Notes: generated by a model from the sequence alone, not told the origin. A stretch of DNA of 64,000 nucleotides from Lobosporangium transversale (GCF_002105155.1 NW_019029007.1:124001-188000), one strand, 5' to 3'; counted from the first letter of the stretch, positions 27,115 to 40,129 are shown. Numbers and translations: made by a program.

Positions 27115-28968
27115 ATGGATAAGCGCAGGGATCCACCAACATCAGAAGGGGCGCTTGTGAAACGCCAGAAAGCAGACGAATCTGGTGCACAATCGAATGC
27201 TGTCACGATCCAGACAAAGGGAGCCAGTGGAGCACTTGTTCAAACTGTAATGGATAAAGAAAAAAAAAAGTCAATACGGGATGAGAAGAAGGAAATATAC
27301 TCATTATCTAAACAAACGAAGTGATCGCTGGATAGCATTATAGACACGGAAATCCCTTTTTTTCTTTTACTATTATCATAAAAAAAAAAGTCATGGATCA
27401 TTGGATTTGGTGGCTAATATCACTTAAAAATACATATAACATTAGGTCAAGAGAACGTCCGCGCTCAAGGCTCCAATATTGTTATTACAGGGTCAATCAG
27501 AATTCCATACTTGCAAGTTCAGTCCTTCAGGAGAGCATATTGCATCTGCAGGAACGGGAGGCAATATTAGTAAGTTTTTTTTTTTTAATCTTTTATCTTT
27601 TTTCTTCTTAAAAAAATGAATGAATAAATAAATAGAAATATAAACTACCCAATGATCCTTAATCATTATTGTTCTCATTAATAAATACACGTCAGATCTT
27701 TGGAATACATATGGAGATTGCAATAACTATGGAGACATCAAAGGACATTCAGGAACTATTTCGGAGCTTCATTGGTCGAGAGACAATAGGTATATCAATT
27801 ATGGACATATAAATGCAGGAAGATATAATTGTAAACAAGCATGGAATGTTAACATTTGAGGGAAAAATAGGAAGCGAAACCACTCACAGTTAATACTCTT
27901 TTTTTTTTTTTTTTTTTTTTTTTGTATTAATTTGATTGCAGTATGATTTTTACGGCTGGTACAGACAAAAGCTGTGGTGTTTTTGATGTGCAGACGGGCG
28001 AAAGAATTAAAAGATTTAAGGGTCATTCAACATTTGTCAACAGTTGTTCACCAGCAAGAAGAGGACCCGAATTGCTTGCTAGTGGATCTGATGATGGTTC
28101 AGTCAAGGTATATGGAAAAAATTAAAAAAAAAAAAAGCACGAGAGACCCTAGAGACGGTGATACTGGTTCTTTATTATATAATATATGTGTCTATTGTTT
28201 TCCAATATTTCTAATGAAACACCTAAAACGCGTTTTTTTTATGCTTTCTCCTGATATTTCTCTACTAGATTTGGGATCTTCGATCCAAAAATGCAGTTGA
28301 AACATTTGAGTCGCCCTATCAGATCACAGCGGTCTCATTTTCGGATGCAGGTGATTTGGTATTTGCAGGAGGGATTGATAATACGATTGCAGCATGGGAT
28401 TTGCGGAAGAAGGCGGTTTCATATTCGTTGGTGGGACATCAAGATACAATTTCGGGGATTAGTTTATCACCGGATGGTAATCAGCTTTTGTCGAATGCAA
28501 TGGATAACACGGTGAGGACCTGGGATGTAAAACCGTTTTCAGCAACGGGTAATCGATTGCTCAAGACGTTCGAAGGCGCACCGCATGGGTTTGAAAAGAA
28601 CCTAGTCCGTCCTGCATGGTCGAAAGATGGAGCCATGATTGGGTAGGCTCTGGAGACAGAACCGTCGTCATCTGGGCACTGTGACACGTAAGATCCTCTA
28701 TAACTGCCAGGACAAGGGATCTGTCTATGAAGTAGACTTCATCCAAAAGAACCTATTGGTAAATATAGAATTGTTGCATGGCTTTGATATTTTTATATTT
28801 CTATTGTTTTTATTTTTTTACTGGTTCATATATGTATACTTTTACTAACTTTTTCCTTTCCTTTTCGGCTTATTATTTTTCATGATTATGGATGCTTCCC
28901 GAATAATAGTTGTTTCATGCAGTTCAGATAAAACTATGTTCTTGGGAGAAATCAATCCAAGCAAGTAA
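27115..28968 (+). CDS. SNRNP40: U5 snRNP 40-kDa WD40 protein (SNRNP40 / Cwf17 / Spf38 type), frame-disrupted
   Basis: A spliceosomal WD40 propeller associated with Prp8 in the U5 snRNP. It begins MDKRRDPPTSEGALVKRQK. Blades include FHTCKFSPSGEHIASAGTGG, LWNTYGDCNNYGDIKGHSG, MIFTAGTDKSCGVFDVQTGE, LLASGSDDGSVKIWDLRSKN, LVFAGGIDNTIAAWDLRKKA, LLSNAMDNTVRTWDVKPFS and KNLVRPAWSKDGAMI, and it ends VVSCSSDKTMFLGEINPSK. The insert 'GFEKNLVRPAWSKDG' is diagnostic for the SNRNP40 family. Exons are approximately 27115-27246, 27446-27569, 27696-27789, 27942-28107, 28269-28758 and 28910-28968. Shifts occur near 28050, 28645, 28685 and 28750. Long A/T runs sit in the introns. Confidence 0.9.
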
Positions 28969-29798
28969 CATTAAAAAAAAAAAAGATAGACAGAGATCGG
29001 AGTTGAGTGAGTGAGTGAGAGGGTCAATTTGACGAGTAAAATCAAGGATTGATAAAGATATCAAAAATAGACATTTCTTAGGCCTTGCATTGCATTGATT
29101 TGCTTTTTTTTTTTTTTTGTTTTTTGTTCCATGGTATATACGTATAATCGTCACATCCCCGCCGAAACTTCGAATATGCTCAAAGTTTGATTAAACTCTT
29201 GTGAAAAAACAGCACTGTGCATGTACTTGAAGCTCCACGAGGCTCTCATGCATCAGTAAGTTGGCCATCTCTGGAAAAGAAGGATTAGACCAGCATATGT
29301 GCATATTCCAAGCACGAACCTTTGCCTAATTTCTTTCCTTGTTACAAGGCGCCCGACAACTTTTACCGTGACCTCGAAGGTACTTGGAGGCAAGAAGGGA
29401 CCATGAGCAATTTCGGCATTAAGCCTAGCTTTAAACAAGGGGAGCCTTATTGGAGAAATACACCTTTATCAACAAAGGGGTTGTCCAAAGCCAAGGAAGT
29501 TGGAACAGACGAAGCAATTTCCAATAAGCTGTGTTTCTGAATTCCTGGCTGTTGATTCGTCAACTGTGGTCCAAATCTTATAGAGAGGAAGGGCTGTGTA
29601 TGTTTCCTGCAGGGGCGTGTTCTTTCTCCGAGCTCTTAATTAATTCTCCGGATGTTTGTACTATGGTGGTAGTACGTACATGTACGTCTACAATTTTACG
29701 ACGCGTAACAGCAACAGTAACACGAAACATTTTCCATGAGAGCGTGCATATGCCATGTACATGTATACAAAACGTTTGGATATGTGAGCCTTTGACTT

Positions 29799-29830
<32 letters not shown>

Positions 29831-32090
29831 TTTGGTGAGACGTCAAGTGATCTACCGGTTAACTGGCACCACTGATCAAAAGTAAAAGAAGAAGAAAAGA
29901 AGGAAAGAAAAAGAAGGAGGAAAGAAAAAATGAAAAAAAAAGAAAGGGTCTCTCAAGGTCCTTCTTTTCTGGTATCATTCGAAACTCAATCCGGTGTTGT
30001 AATAGCCACGTTGTACATGTACACAGGAGAGGCAAATAAAATAAGAGTAAAAAAAGGTTCGAATAAGCATCTGCGAAATAAAATAGAAAAAAAAATAAAA
30101 GAGGTTACCCAATTTTGAATCTGAACCAATGGCAATCCAACGCAGCAAGAATGGTAATACATTTTCCTGGCCACAATTTCTCAGGAACATAGTTTCTCAT
30201 CATGTTGAGATATAAGGGTTTTAGGGTCTACAATTTTCACCTGTGAAGCATTATTCATCAATGTGTGTTACCTGGTCTTGAATATGGATCCTTCTTTTTT
30301 TTTTTTTTTTTTTTTTTGCCTAATGCTTTCTTGTTAAACTGATATCCGTTGATTAAAGACAGATTTGGCATACACATAAAAAAGGGACGTCAATAGAGTG
30401 TAGGGAATAATGTAATGCTGCACAACGCAAGGGTCATTAAAGACAAACACTATTTCTAAGAACGAAGCACATGCCTGCGCGTATTTTGAAGAAAGAAAGA
30501 GAGAAAAAATCATTCGAACATCTTTCCTAACATCAAAATATTAAATACAGACACCATCTCCTTTTTTTTTAAGGATCACAAGTGTGGAAGAAAGGAGAAA
30601 GGTATGACATCAAAGACTACGAATCAAACACCAGATAAAGTGAAACAATAAAGAGCTTAGAAAACCATTGAAGGAAGGTTTCCACGGGGAGTTATGGATG
30701 TACAGAATTTCTTGAGTAGGGCAAGGTCGGTGTCGGACTTACCTGCTTTTCCTGCAAAGGACCTTAATCTTGTCGTTTTTCTTTAGCAATTAGGTTACTT
30801 GGGTGAGAGTAATAAAGAAAGTTAGGGCGGACCGAACCATGCAGGTCCCACTTCCATTCTCTCTCATCCTCATACACGGAACATTGAGGTCCTTTTTTTT
30901 TTTTTTTTTTTTTTTTTAACTAGACATTGTTCTTTGGAGTATTGGTGTGATCTTTTCTTTTACTTCTTTCTCCATCTTTCCTTTTTTTTTTTTTTCTTTT
31001 TTTTTTCTTTTTCAGTTTTTAGGCTTTTCAAGCTTTTTCTAATTCTTTTTATTTTTTTGTTGTTGTTGCATCGAACATTTACACTTTCTAAACCTTCTCG
31101 TTAAAACCTTTTCTCTTCATAATCTCATTGTTCTTGACATCGAACCTTACTCCTCCTTCTATTGCTCTCCTCATTGATTCGTGTTGATTACAATAACGGT
31201 GAGTACTTCACAGTGCTTCACCATTATCTTCTTCTTTTCGCTGCACCGTTAGAATATTTAACGCACAAAGATCTGATCCACAAGACCCATTGTTTATCTA
31301 AAAAAAAACAAATGAAAAAGAAAAGCGGCTTTAATACATCAAAAAAGTCTTTTCTTTTTTATTTTATTTCTTGTTTCCTACAAGTGCCCTCATCCATTCC
31401 TCTCATTGCATCTCATCGTTTTGCTCATTCCTAAAAGTCCTCTCATTCCACACTTTTGGTTTTCTGGACTTGTTCTTGCAAGAAATTTTTACCCTAAAAT
31501 TTTTACGCTCGCAACAAGATCAAGGCTGAATTAAAGTATTTAAAAAGAGCACTTTCTTTTTTTTTTTTTCTGAATCTCCCCCTAAATTTGTATTGAATTG
31601 ATTGTCATCCTTTGAACAAACAAAGCTGCAAATCAAAGTACTTTGCTCAGGTTGGTTCACACATTGTTTATTTTATCCTCATCCCTCCCGCGCCCTTTTC
31701 ATATTTGCACGTATGGCCATTGGCCCTGTTCAGTTACGTATTTGCAAATAAGTGAACCGTAGTACAGTACAATAAGCACATCTGTAGCCATTTCATAGGC
31801 TCATCGCTGGAGGCAGCGCAAAAGGACACTGAACTGAATTTATAAGCTTTCGTGGCATTTTTACAATTGCTCCGCATTGTCCTTGGTAACTTTATCACAC
31901 CATCACACTATCACACTATCACACTATCACACAGAAGCATATCCATTACGGCGTGTCTTTCGGACTAAAATGCATATTTCTTTCCCGTCGAGAATCTTTT
32001 TTTATGCGCTCCACACTATATCTCTCCCTATCTCTTTATGGGTATCTATAAGTGTTTCTATTCTTTCGGGACCCATTTATTTTTTGTGGA

Positions 32091-32124
<34 letters not shown>

Positions 32125-32856
32125 CCCTAGCCATACTCCCTTTTTTTTTTGTCCGCATGGTCGAAGCGGGGATTGCTCTTTGCCAAAATATTGTTTTTTA
32201 TTTGTGCTTCAATGTCCTTTATGAACACACCACTACCCTCTTTATTTTTACTTTATTTATTTATTTCTTTATTTCTGTTTTTTTTTTTTCTTTTTTACGG
32301 AAGATCAGGGAGCTCTTGTTCATGCAATGATATACAATAATGCGGGTACAGGAAGGACCATTAGGGAAAAAGAAGAGTTAAGAGCGCATTGTGAGACGTA
32401 TTGCTTCTCCTTACTGACACCAAAAGGCCAACATGTCATCGTTTCTCTCCGCTCCAAAAACACAAAAAAAAAAAAAAAAAAAAAAGAAAAAAAAAATAAT
32501 CAGGGAGACTAGCCCAACACACGCCGCTGCCATATTATTTCTGTCACTCTTTTTTTTCTTTTCTTTTCTTTTTTTTTCTTTATTACTTCTTTTTATTTTG
32601 AACAACCACTTCCAGATCGAAAGAACATTGAGCTGTCCGGCTGTAGTCTTCATTGTAATTTAAGCCTTTAATTATGCTTATGTATGATGCACTGTCGATC
32701 TCTGTCTTTTACGAAATGATCCAAAGAAAGACGTAACTGAGCTTGTTTTTCGGTTGGAACAGAAAAATATTGGTGGTTGGAGGCATCTTATGGTCCCTTA
32801 AAAAAATAAATGAACGTTGGGAGGGACGCGGACAGGGATAAGATGGGTGACAACCC

Positions 32857-32887
<31 letters not shown>

Positions 32888-33136
32888 ACCTTTGGGAGAA
32901 GTATTAAAAAAACTGATATAAATAATAAATAACATTACATTGAGAAAAATGGAGCTGAGTGTGTAATATGTGAGTCGTAATGTCACCATACGCACCGCGC
33001 GCTCACTTTCCAGTCCTCATCAGACGCTAACAGAATCTCATTTCCTCATCCATTCACCTTTCTCATCTGCAGTCCCTCCAAGAGAGTTTTCCAATCAACC
33101 CTATCTGTTTAAAACCTGGTCCTTATCAGATTTATT
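28969..33136. other. 4.2-kb region without recognisable gene; probable long leader of the WOPR gene
   Basis: No protein family is recognisable on either strand. Short open frames at 29253-29540 and 29531-29875 are unrelated to anything I know. The region is rich in long A/T runs (29807-29830, 30297-30317, 30895-30917, 32094-32122, 32464-32485, 32859-32884). From about 30890 to 32330 it is strongly pyrimidine-rich, like the leaders of other genes in this window, and intron-like GGTGAGT occurs at about 31199. Its right part may therefore be an untranslated leader of the regulator starting at 33137. Confidence 0.4.
31893..31934 (+). repeat. TATCACAC short tandem repeat
   Basis: Four to five copies of an 8-base ATCACACT/TATCACAC unit lie in the gene-free region upstream of the WOPR gene. 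Confidence 0.85.
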
Positions 33137-34791
33137 ATGAGTATTGTCGAGACATTTCACGGTTATGTCGAGACGACCCAAGACACACTCCTTATCTTTG
33201 AAGCGTGTCGTCGAGGCCTTCTGCCTCGCATTTGTCGCCGCCTTCAGGAGAAAGAGCGCCGTATAGTCCAGTCGGGAACCGTCTTTGTCTTTGATGAGCG
33301 TGAATCGGGTATTAAACGTTGGACTGATGGTCTTATCTGGTCACCCTCGCGAATCCTTGGGAACTTTCTAGTCTACCGCGAGCTAGACAAGCGTAGCAAC
33401 GGCAGGAAGGATACCCGCCTTCCGAGCGAGCCTCCCGCTCTAGTCCAAGTGACATAGAGTCTGCGGTCGAAAAAAGCAAGGAACGCGCGCTTGTTGGATC
33501 TCTAACGAATTCTTATCACTTCAAGAAAAACGGTTTGATCAAGAAGACCATGTCCATCGTTGTCAATGGTGTCCCTCAGCATATGATCTCGTACTATTCC
33601 AGGGAAGACGTTCTAGGAGGGAGACTTCGTACTCCTTCGTCTGTGCCCGAGTTGGTAGGCCTTGAGATCAGTCCGGAGTTTTTAATCAAACAAAACTTTC
33701 GTATCCCCCTACTGTAGAGCAACCATATGAACGTAAGAAAACAGCACACTTGATTCTATGGACGTCTAGCAGAGTGCCTTATTTCAATTCATCCGCGAGC
33801 ATTAACATGATTTATTCTTTTTTTCTTTTTCTGCATAATAATTTAATAAAGTCCTTAACAAGCCTGGATCATCTGCTCAAAATCAACACTCTAGGCCTGT
33901 TAGCGGGTCCTTTGAGCACACAGTCGGCCCAAATAATGATTTCTCACCTGTTACCTTTGGCCACAATAATTTGAATCTAAGAATCGAGACAGATATTACA
34001 GAGAGTTCAGCTATGAGCCCTTTATCAAATCTTATCATCAGCAATCTACTCATTCGGTGCACTCTCAGCAAGGAGCTTATCAATCCATTCAATCACATCT
34101 TGGTGGAGCACATCAACAGCATCGACACCATTTACAGCAACAGTCGCAGCGGCATACCCAGCATCCTTACAAATAGTACTTCATACTTCTCGGCCAACGC
34201 TGGATACAATTCTGCCTCTAATAGTAACAGTAGTTCCAGCGCGCTTCCGGAATCACCATCCTCGCTCCGATACATGTCTCGCAGCCAAGAGCTTTTAACA
34301 TATTCAGGTCAGTCTCCTTCGTCTCAACCCTCCGGTTTCTCCGCAACAGGGTCCGACATATCATCATCACCATCAGCAACAGCAGTCACCACACATAATG
34401 TCTCATCAACGGCATCTTTCATCAAGCCAGTATAATGGTGGCTCGCCGGGCCCATGATGCCAGCCAGTCCCACAACCCCTGGTCCTAATCCTCAGGATTT
34501 TGGGCTTACAATGGGATATCAGTCTCCAGTCCAACGAGCGGCGCTAATACATTTGGTGGCGCTCCCTCGGATATTAATAATAACCACTCTCAGATGCCAC
34601 AGCAGCCACAGCATACACATCAGCAGCAGCAGCATCACCAGCACTATCAAAATACACAGCCACCGCCAAGTACGCAAGGCTGGAGTGACTTTAATTACCC
34701 ATCTTATTCTACAACGACTGCCCCTGCTAGCTTAGGACCCACTATGGATCATCCCAGCCAGCAACGTGGTCCACGCAACGACTCTTCTTGA
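33137..34791 (+). CDS. WOPR-domain (Gti1/Pac2 family) transcription regulator (frame-disrupted)
   Basis: A fungal-specific nuclear regulator family that includes Wor1, Ryp1, Sge1 and Pac2, controllers of morphology and development. WOPR box part A starts at the N-terminus: ETFHGYVETTQDTLLIFEAC, then GTVFVFDERESGIKRWTDG and IWSPSRILGNFLVYREL. Part B is GLIKKTMSIVVNGVPQHMIS followed by YYSREDV. The linker between them is short. A Gln/His/Ser-rich tail follows the probable intron at 33733-33851, ending in QQRGPRNDSS. Frame shifts occur near 33450, 33700, 33980, 34165, 34330, 34440 and 34540. It starts at ATG 33137. The DNA-binding core is well preserved once frames are joined. Confidence 0.88.
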
Positions 34792-35531
34792 TATACAAAA
34801 CCACGTGGAGGGGGTTTTTTTTCTTAAAAAAAATTAATTAAAAAATAGTTTGTGAAATAAACAGAGCAAAGTTTCTTAGAATGTTATGCCAGCTATGGTT
34901 TCTGAGGCGTAGTTGTTCTGGAATAACGGAAAGATCCAGCAGAGCTGAGGAAATTAGTCCACACGATGAAAGCTCCTGAAATTGTGGTATATCAAATTCA
35001 TGCATGAGCTCTTTGTTTTTGGACCAGAATTCTGCCTCCCAGATCTGCTTGTGACTGTGATTCAGGTTTGATGTTAATGAACGCGATTAATTTGAAAAAG
35101 CCACTTGGCGCTGTGTAATAGGTGAATGAAATACATATTCCTTACGCACCTCTTTTTTTTGACTCCCCTTTCCTTCACTCTCACATGTGCTTCACAAACT
35201 GCTGTTTCCTCTTTTTTATTTGATTTGATTATATAACAATTCAGAACAACCTCCTTTACCACCTTCCTATTTTTCCCATTCAATTTGAAGAAAAAAAAAA
35301 GTGCGTAAACAACACGCTATTTTACTGCATCATCCGTCCATCTATAGTTCTACTCACTTTGAAAACATTCATCTCCCCATCACTTCTCCCCTTTTTCTCT
35401 TCAATAGAATTACACTTTAGAAAAGAAAGCAAAACAGCAAGTAATCTTCAGCCTTTAGCCCTGCGACTTGAACAAAACATATATAAATATACACGTACAC
35501 ATCACAAACTATCACATCACATCTTTTTCCA

Positions 35532-35563
<32 letters not shown>

Positions 35564-35585
35564 TCTCTCTCTCTCTCTCTCTCTT
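35532..35585 (+). repeat. (CT)n microsatellite
   Basis: An interrupted CT dinucleotide repeat of about 50 bases lies in the pyrimidine-rich region upstream of CNOT11. Confidence 0.9.
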
Positions 35586-35758
35586 TTTTTTTTATTTTTT
35601 ATTTTTTTCTTTTTTTCTTTCTTTCTTTTCTTCATTTTTAAATCAACAACATACTCTCAATCACATCCCCCATTACCCGCAAAACATTCTATCTTTTACT
35701 GCATATTCAAGTCGTCCTTTCTTCCGCAACTCTCATTTACCTTTGGATATTGATTAAA

Positions 35759-35834
35759 CACAAGCAAGTACAAGCAAGCACAAGCAAGCAAGCACAAGCA
35801 AGCACAAGCAAGCAAGCACAAGCAAGCACAAGCG
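35759..35834 (+). repeat. CAAG/CACAAG tandem repeat
   Basis: A tandem array alternates CAAG and CACAAG units (period about 10-14 bases) over roughly 75 bases, in the presumed 5' leader or promoter of CNOT11. Confidence 0.9.
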
Positions 35835-35925
35835 AACAATACTTCATCTAGGCTTTAATACATTCACATTCACTCTTTTTTTTTTCCTCTGCCACAACCT
35901 CAAAACAAAAAACTATCAAAAGCAA

Positions 35926-35959
<34 letters not shown>

Positions 35960-36320
35960 TCGTATTTTTATCCAACGGACCTACTCAGTTTACCCAGCAA
36001 AAGTCCCAGCAGCAACAACAACAGGAACAGCGATAGTACAATAACAAAGGTCTAAGGAGCTATCACGTTGAGATCGAGATCATCTTTTTTAAACAAAACA
36101 ATACACTCCATTTCAGCCCCCGAAAAAAACATATACGGCCAGGCACCACAGTTCGTAACAGGCGCATATCAATTCGTCGTAGCCTTTGCACTTTATTATA
36201 ATTATCGAGATTACCAAGCACATATTTGCAAACGCACCTCTTTTATCAGTGCTAAGCTTTCTCTTTCCAATTTTTCATATTTTTTGTGTATTGGTTGACC
36301 ACTTACCCATAACTGTGGAC

Positions 36321-39300
36321 GATGATTACAGTGCCATCGCAGGAGCTTGCAACCTTTCTCGGGAATCATCTCGACCAAGTGCTTCAGCAGAGTGCGCTCG
36401 AATTTTCACAGACTTTAGCGGCGAATCGGCAGTTCAAGGCAGGATGTGCACTCATGGATGTTTTGAACGCTGTCGAGTCTGTTCAGGAACGGATACGAGC
36501 ATTTCTACAGGAACGGAGAAGAACACTAGTGCCAACCAGAAAGATCTTGTGGCTTCAGAGGTAAAAAAAACTATTCTCACTATCCAGATCCATTCATCGT
36601 TTACCTGACCTAACAATCATGATATTCAGTTGGTTGGCTTGAAATTGAGATATCTCTTACATTTGCATTATATTTGTATCTTTCCTTATCGTTCTATATA
36701 TTCGCTCGCATAATGATGATGATAATTATTGATATGTGTGAATCATGAGGAAATCATCAAGTTTGTTTGATTTCTGAGATTGGAAAGGCTTTTTTTTTTG
36801 TTTACATGCACGCTATGTCAACGGTCATCAACCTCAAATTTAGACGTTTTCTTTTTCTCTCATTTCCTGTTTTGCTCAACTTGTATAGCGGACCTGGTTT
36901 TTATTTCATTACTTTTAACATTAAAATTTACCAACTTTTTTGTTTTTGTTTTGGTATCTGATCATAGCCGCTCAAGATCCGAATAACGTCTTTGTATTTG
37001 CTCTACAGTTTGTACAGCCGCTTTCCGATCCATCAGAATCCATTCCTTTGTCTTTTCATGGACATTTATACCACATCTCTACAAGATGAACAGCAGCGGC
37101 CAGAGCGCTTTGTCGTCAGTGTGATCCTCAGTGGCGATGGAGAAGAGGTAATAAATCAGACCATGGATGTTATTTCCTGTCCATAATTGAGAGATGCAAT
37201 ACCGAAAATTACATATGGTTTATTAAGTTGTCTTCCTCATTATGTATTAAACATGATAGCTAGCTCCCAGTACTCCTTCAGAGCTAATCACAATCGCACA
37301 TGAGGTCGAATCAAAGCAAATAAACTTTCAGCGTTTGGAAGATTTCTTCCAGAAGTACCACTGGAGGAGCAAGTCACCCTAGGATTAGGTTGGGAAAGTG
37401 TTGGACGCCAAAAAGCGGGTCACCATAAGGAAGTCTGGGAATCATTAAACTTGCTGGACAAGTTGGATGGCTCAGGATATTCATTCAAGAGAGAACAACA
37501 TGGAGACGACGGGAGCTCTACAGCTATCATAGGACAACCGGGAGCAAACAACGGTTTAACAGAGAATCTACGTCAGTTCTTTGGCCACAAACCAAATACA
37601 AAATAATGATGATAATAATAATAACGGAGAGGACGAGGAAGAAGAGCTTGAAGAATGGGAAATTGAAGCTGAGAAGCATTTTCAGGATGCAGAGGATGCA
37701 GCCCCTGCGCCAGCAAAAGTCAATGTTAGAGTTAAAAAGCCTGTAGAGGTTACTGTCAATCGCCAACAGCTAAACGCCATCATGGAACAGGCTGCTGTGC
37801 AACCACTGACGTTTGATCAAGAGCAGGTACATGGCATCGACATCTTGTTCGGATGAAACAATAATTTAAAATACCAAAGGCTTTATTTGTTGACCTATTT
37901 TTTTTTTTTTTTTTTTTTTTTATGGCCAATACGCAGTTTATGCTTTCTCAGTTTAATACGAACTCTACCAAAGTTCACATCCCACTTCCACCTCCGAGAC
38001 TCTTCCAGGGATCGTTGATAATAATCCATCGATCGCGTTTAATTTGCTGTTGTATTTGATTCAACTTTCATCGGATCTGGATGGAACCGATATTTCTGGG
38101 ACAGCATCAAAACTTAACGGCAATACTGGAACCCCAGGCAAAATTAGTGCAAAGAGTAGCAATTTTAGCAGTCCGGAGCCTTCGATCGTAGATGCATACT
38201 TGGACACGATGACCCACGCCAAACGATTAACTCTTCATTCACTAGAGGTAGTGAATCGATTGACTGGAGCCACAACACTTTCACCTCGCTTTCTTCACGC
38301 TTATATTGAAAACGCAATCCGATGCTGCGAACTAGTGGACGATAAGGTTGGGCAAGCTCGCGTCGTCCGTATGGTAAGTTTCCAAACCTTTCACATGTTA
38401 ATTTTAAGTAATTTATTAAAGATAAAAGGATATATATATATATAAAGGTATTAAGAGAAATTATTGTTGCTCTACTTTACATCATAGTTGTGTGTCTTCT
38501 TGCAATCGCTTCTACGGAGTGGGGCTATCACTATCGCAGGATATTATCATGCTTTGCAGAGTTTTTGTGTTCAGTTTGCAAGAGTCAAGAGGTTGCAATC
38601 CTATTCCAATCACTGGTAGAGTATCAGAGGAAAATGGATGCACCATCACCTTCTCCAGTACAAACACAAGGTCCCTCTTTCCGTGGATCGCCACAGCAGC
38701 AACAACAACAACAGGCATTTTCACGTCAATCTACTCAGTCCGCATCCGTACCCTCAACTCCTACTACTGATACTCCTTCACGGTCGTCCTGGCTAGCCAG
38801 TTCAGGGTCTATCAGTAATGTTAAATCGACCCTCAGCAAGCATAGCTCCTTGAACGGGTTTTCGACTCCGGGCGTGCTTTCACAGTTCATTCATCCAGGA
38901 CCAGCTTCATCCGTAAACAACAATAGCAGTAGCCAACATTCTGCTCTAATGGTACAGGCAGTGGTGGATCCCACTTCAAAACTCACCACAAGCACTCGAG
39001 TCAACATTCCTCGTCATCGGGAACACTATTTTCTTCACCAACAGTAATGTCAGCTTCTGTGAATGCTTTTAATTCGGGATTAGGAAATCCTACGAGTCTA
39101 ACACTCAATGGTGGTAATAGTGGGAGTAATGGACAAAGCGGATTCCGTGCGAGGCCTGGATCGGGCGCACCGTCAGGATCGACGTCAACGCCGAATTCAG
39201 CATCCATAGATGGCTCCTATGACCTTGACGCAGCATTGAGAGCGAGTCTAAGAGATATGGAGGCCCGCGGAGGAGTATCTTCGACAGTCAGTGGTTCTAC

Positions 39301-39445
39301 AAGCTCTAACCGAACATTAAGCAATGGACAATATCAACAGCAACAGCAACAGCAGCCGCAGACGATCCATTTAGGACCCAAGGGGCTTAATACCACATCT
39401 CATTTCAACCAAGCTCGAGGACGAGGCGCACGCCGCGGTGGTTGA
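36321..39445 (+). CDS. CNOT11: CCR4-NOT complex subunit 11 (CNOT11) homologue (frame-disrupted)
   Basis: A subunit of the CCR4-NOT deadenylase complex. The N-terminal domain contains QFKAGCALMDVLNAVES and, after an intron, PLKIRITSLYLLYSLYSRFP, which corresponds to the 'LAA.FLLWELYR' part of metazoan CNOT11. An acidic linker (EDEEEELEEWEIEAEK) follows. The conserved C-terminal domain reads GIVDNNPSIAFNLLLYLIQL, MTHAKRLTLHSLEVVNRLTG, LSPRFLHAYIENAIRCCELV and LCVFLQSLLRSG. The tail is Ser/Gln-rich and ends in RGRGARRGG. Exons are about 36321-36560, 36968-37147, 37264-37826, 37937-38373 and 38488-39445. Frame shifts lie near 37345, 38010, 38595 and 39045. The metazoan family matches in its two halves, so the call is good although the middle is divergent. 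Confidence 0.82.
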
Positions 39446-39510
39446 AACAGCATCTCACTTGTAATATAGTTTCATTTCATGATTTTTTCTTTTTTTTTTT
39501 TTTTCCTTTC

Positions 39511-39551
<41 letters not shown>

Positions 39552-40129
39552 ATTTTTTTATATATTTTTTGCCACATTAGACAAACCACCATTGTATATT
39601 ATTAAAGAAATAACTGTTGTCTGTGCTAAAAAAAAATGGCGTACCTGCAGCGGCCATTTTGTCTGAACGACTGCGCAGTTACAGCGCACAGACATCTCAG
39701 TTCAGGAAATCGCTTAATTTAGTGGCGTATGTCGGACCTGCAATAGCACTGTGGTGTAGTGCTCCACCTAACATGATCGTCTTCCATAGACGCAAAACTG
39801 TTAATTAACTGATATGAGATTAAGAATGAAAGAAGAGTGTAGGGATGGCCATGTGATCAAGTTTGTCTGAAGGGAAAAAAAAAAAGGATCTAAGCCATCC
39901 GCGCGTTGTCTGGCACAGAGAGGGCTCTCTCGGGTTTTCGGATACTTTCACTGTTGTCCTCTCGGACTTGTCGAGGAGAATCTCATGTCTCCCCGCTCTT
40001 GTGTATAAAAACTAAAAGTTTTGACTTGCTCATCTTTCTCTTTCTCTCTCTTTTTTTTTTTTACTCATCTCATTCCTTCACCTCATCGTCACCTTCTCCC
40101 TTCGAATCCTCACTCCACTCTACATAAAT
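39446..40129. other. Intergenic region between CNOT11 and CCP1
   Basis: Two T-rich blocks (39490-39503 and 39517-39547) follow the CNOT11 stop. A 63-codon open frame at 39617-39808 has no recognisable match. The right end holds the CCP1 promoter. Confidence 0.5.
40004..40010 (+). promoter_or_regulatory. Putative TATA box of CCP1
   Basis: TATAAAA lies about 120 bases upstream of the CCP1 start codon, followed by a T/C-rich leader. The position and strength fit a fungal core promoter. Confidence 0.5.

Larger units (their letters stand above)
34792..36320. other. Intergenic region / pyrimidine- and repeat-rich leader of CNOT11
   Basis: No gene is supported. The first part has AATAAA-like sites after 34850. 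From about 35350 the sequence becomes a long T/C-rich stretch with CT dinucleotides, then a CAAG-type tandem repeat, a T run at 35929-35954 and CA-rich sequence. This leads to the CNOT11 start at 36321. Confidence 0.45.

Noticed and set aside
31893-31934. Short direct repeats considered as a CRISPR-like array
   Set aside because: Units are contiguous 8-mers without spacers; this is a microsatellite in a fungal genome.
28969-33136. Search for tRNA, 5S rRNA or transposon ends in the long gap
   Set aside because: No tRNA B-box with matching arms, no terminal inverted repeats and no reverse transcriptase or transposase motifs were seen by eye.
35759-35834. CAAG array considered as a telomere-like or centromeric repeat
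   Set aside because: Too short, single occurrence, and sits in a gene leader.
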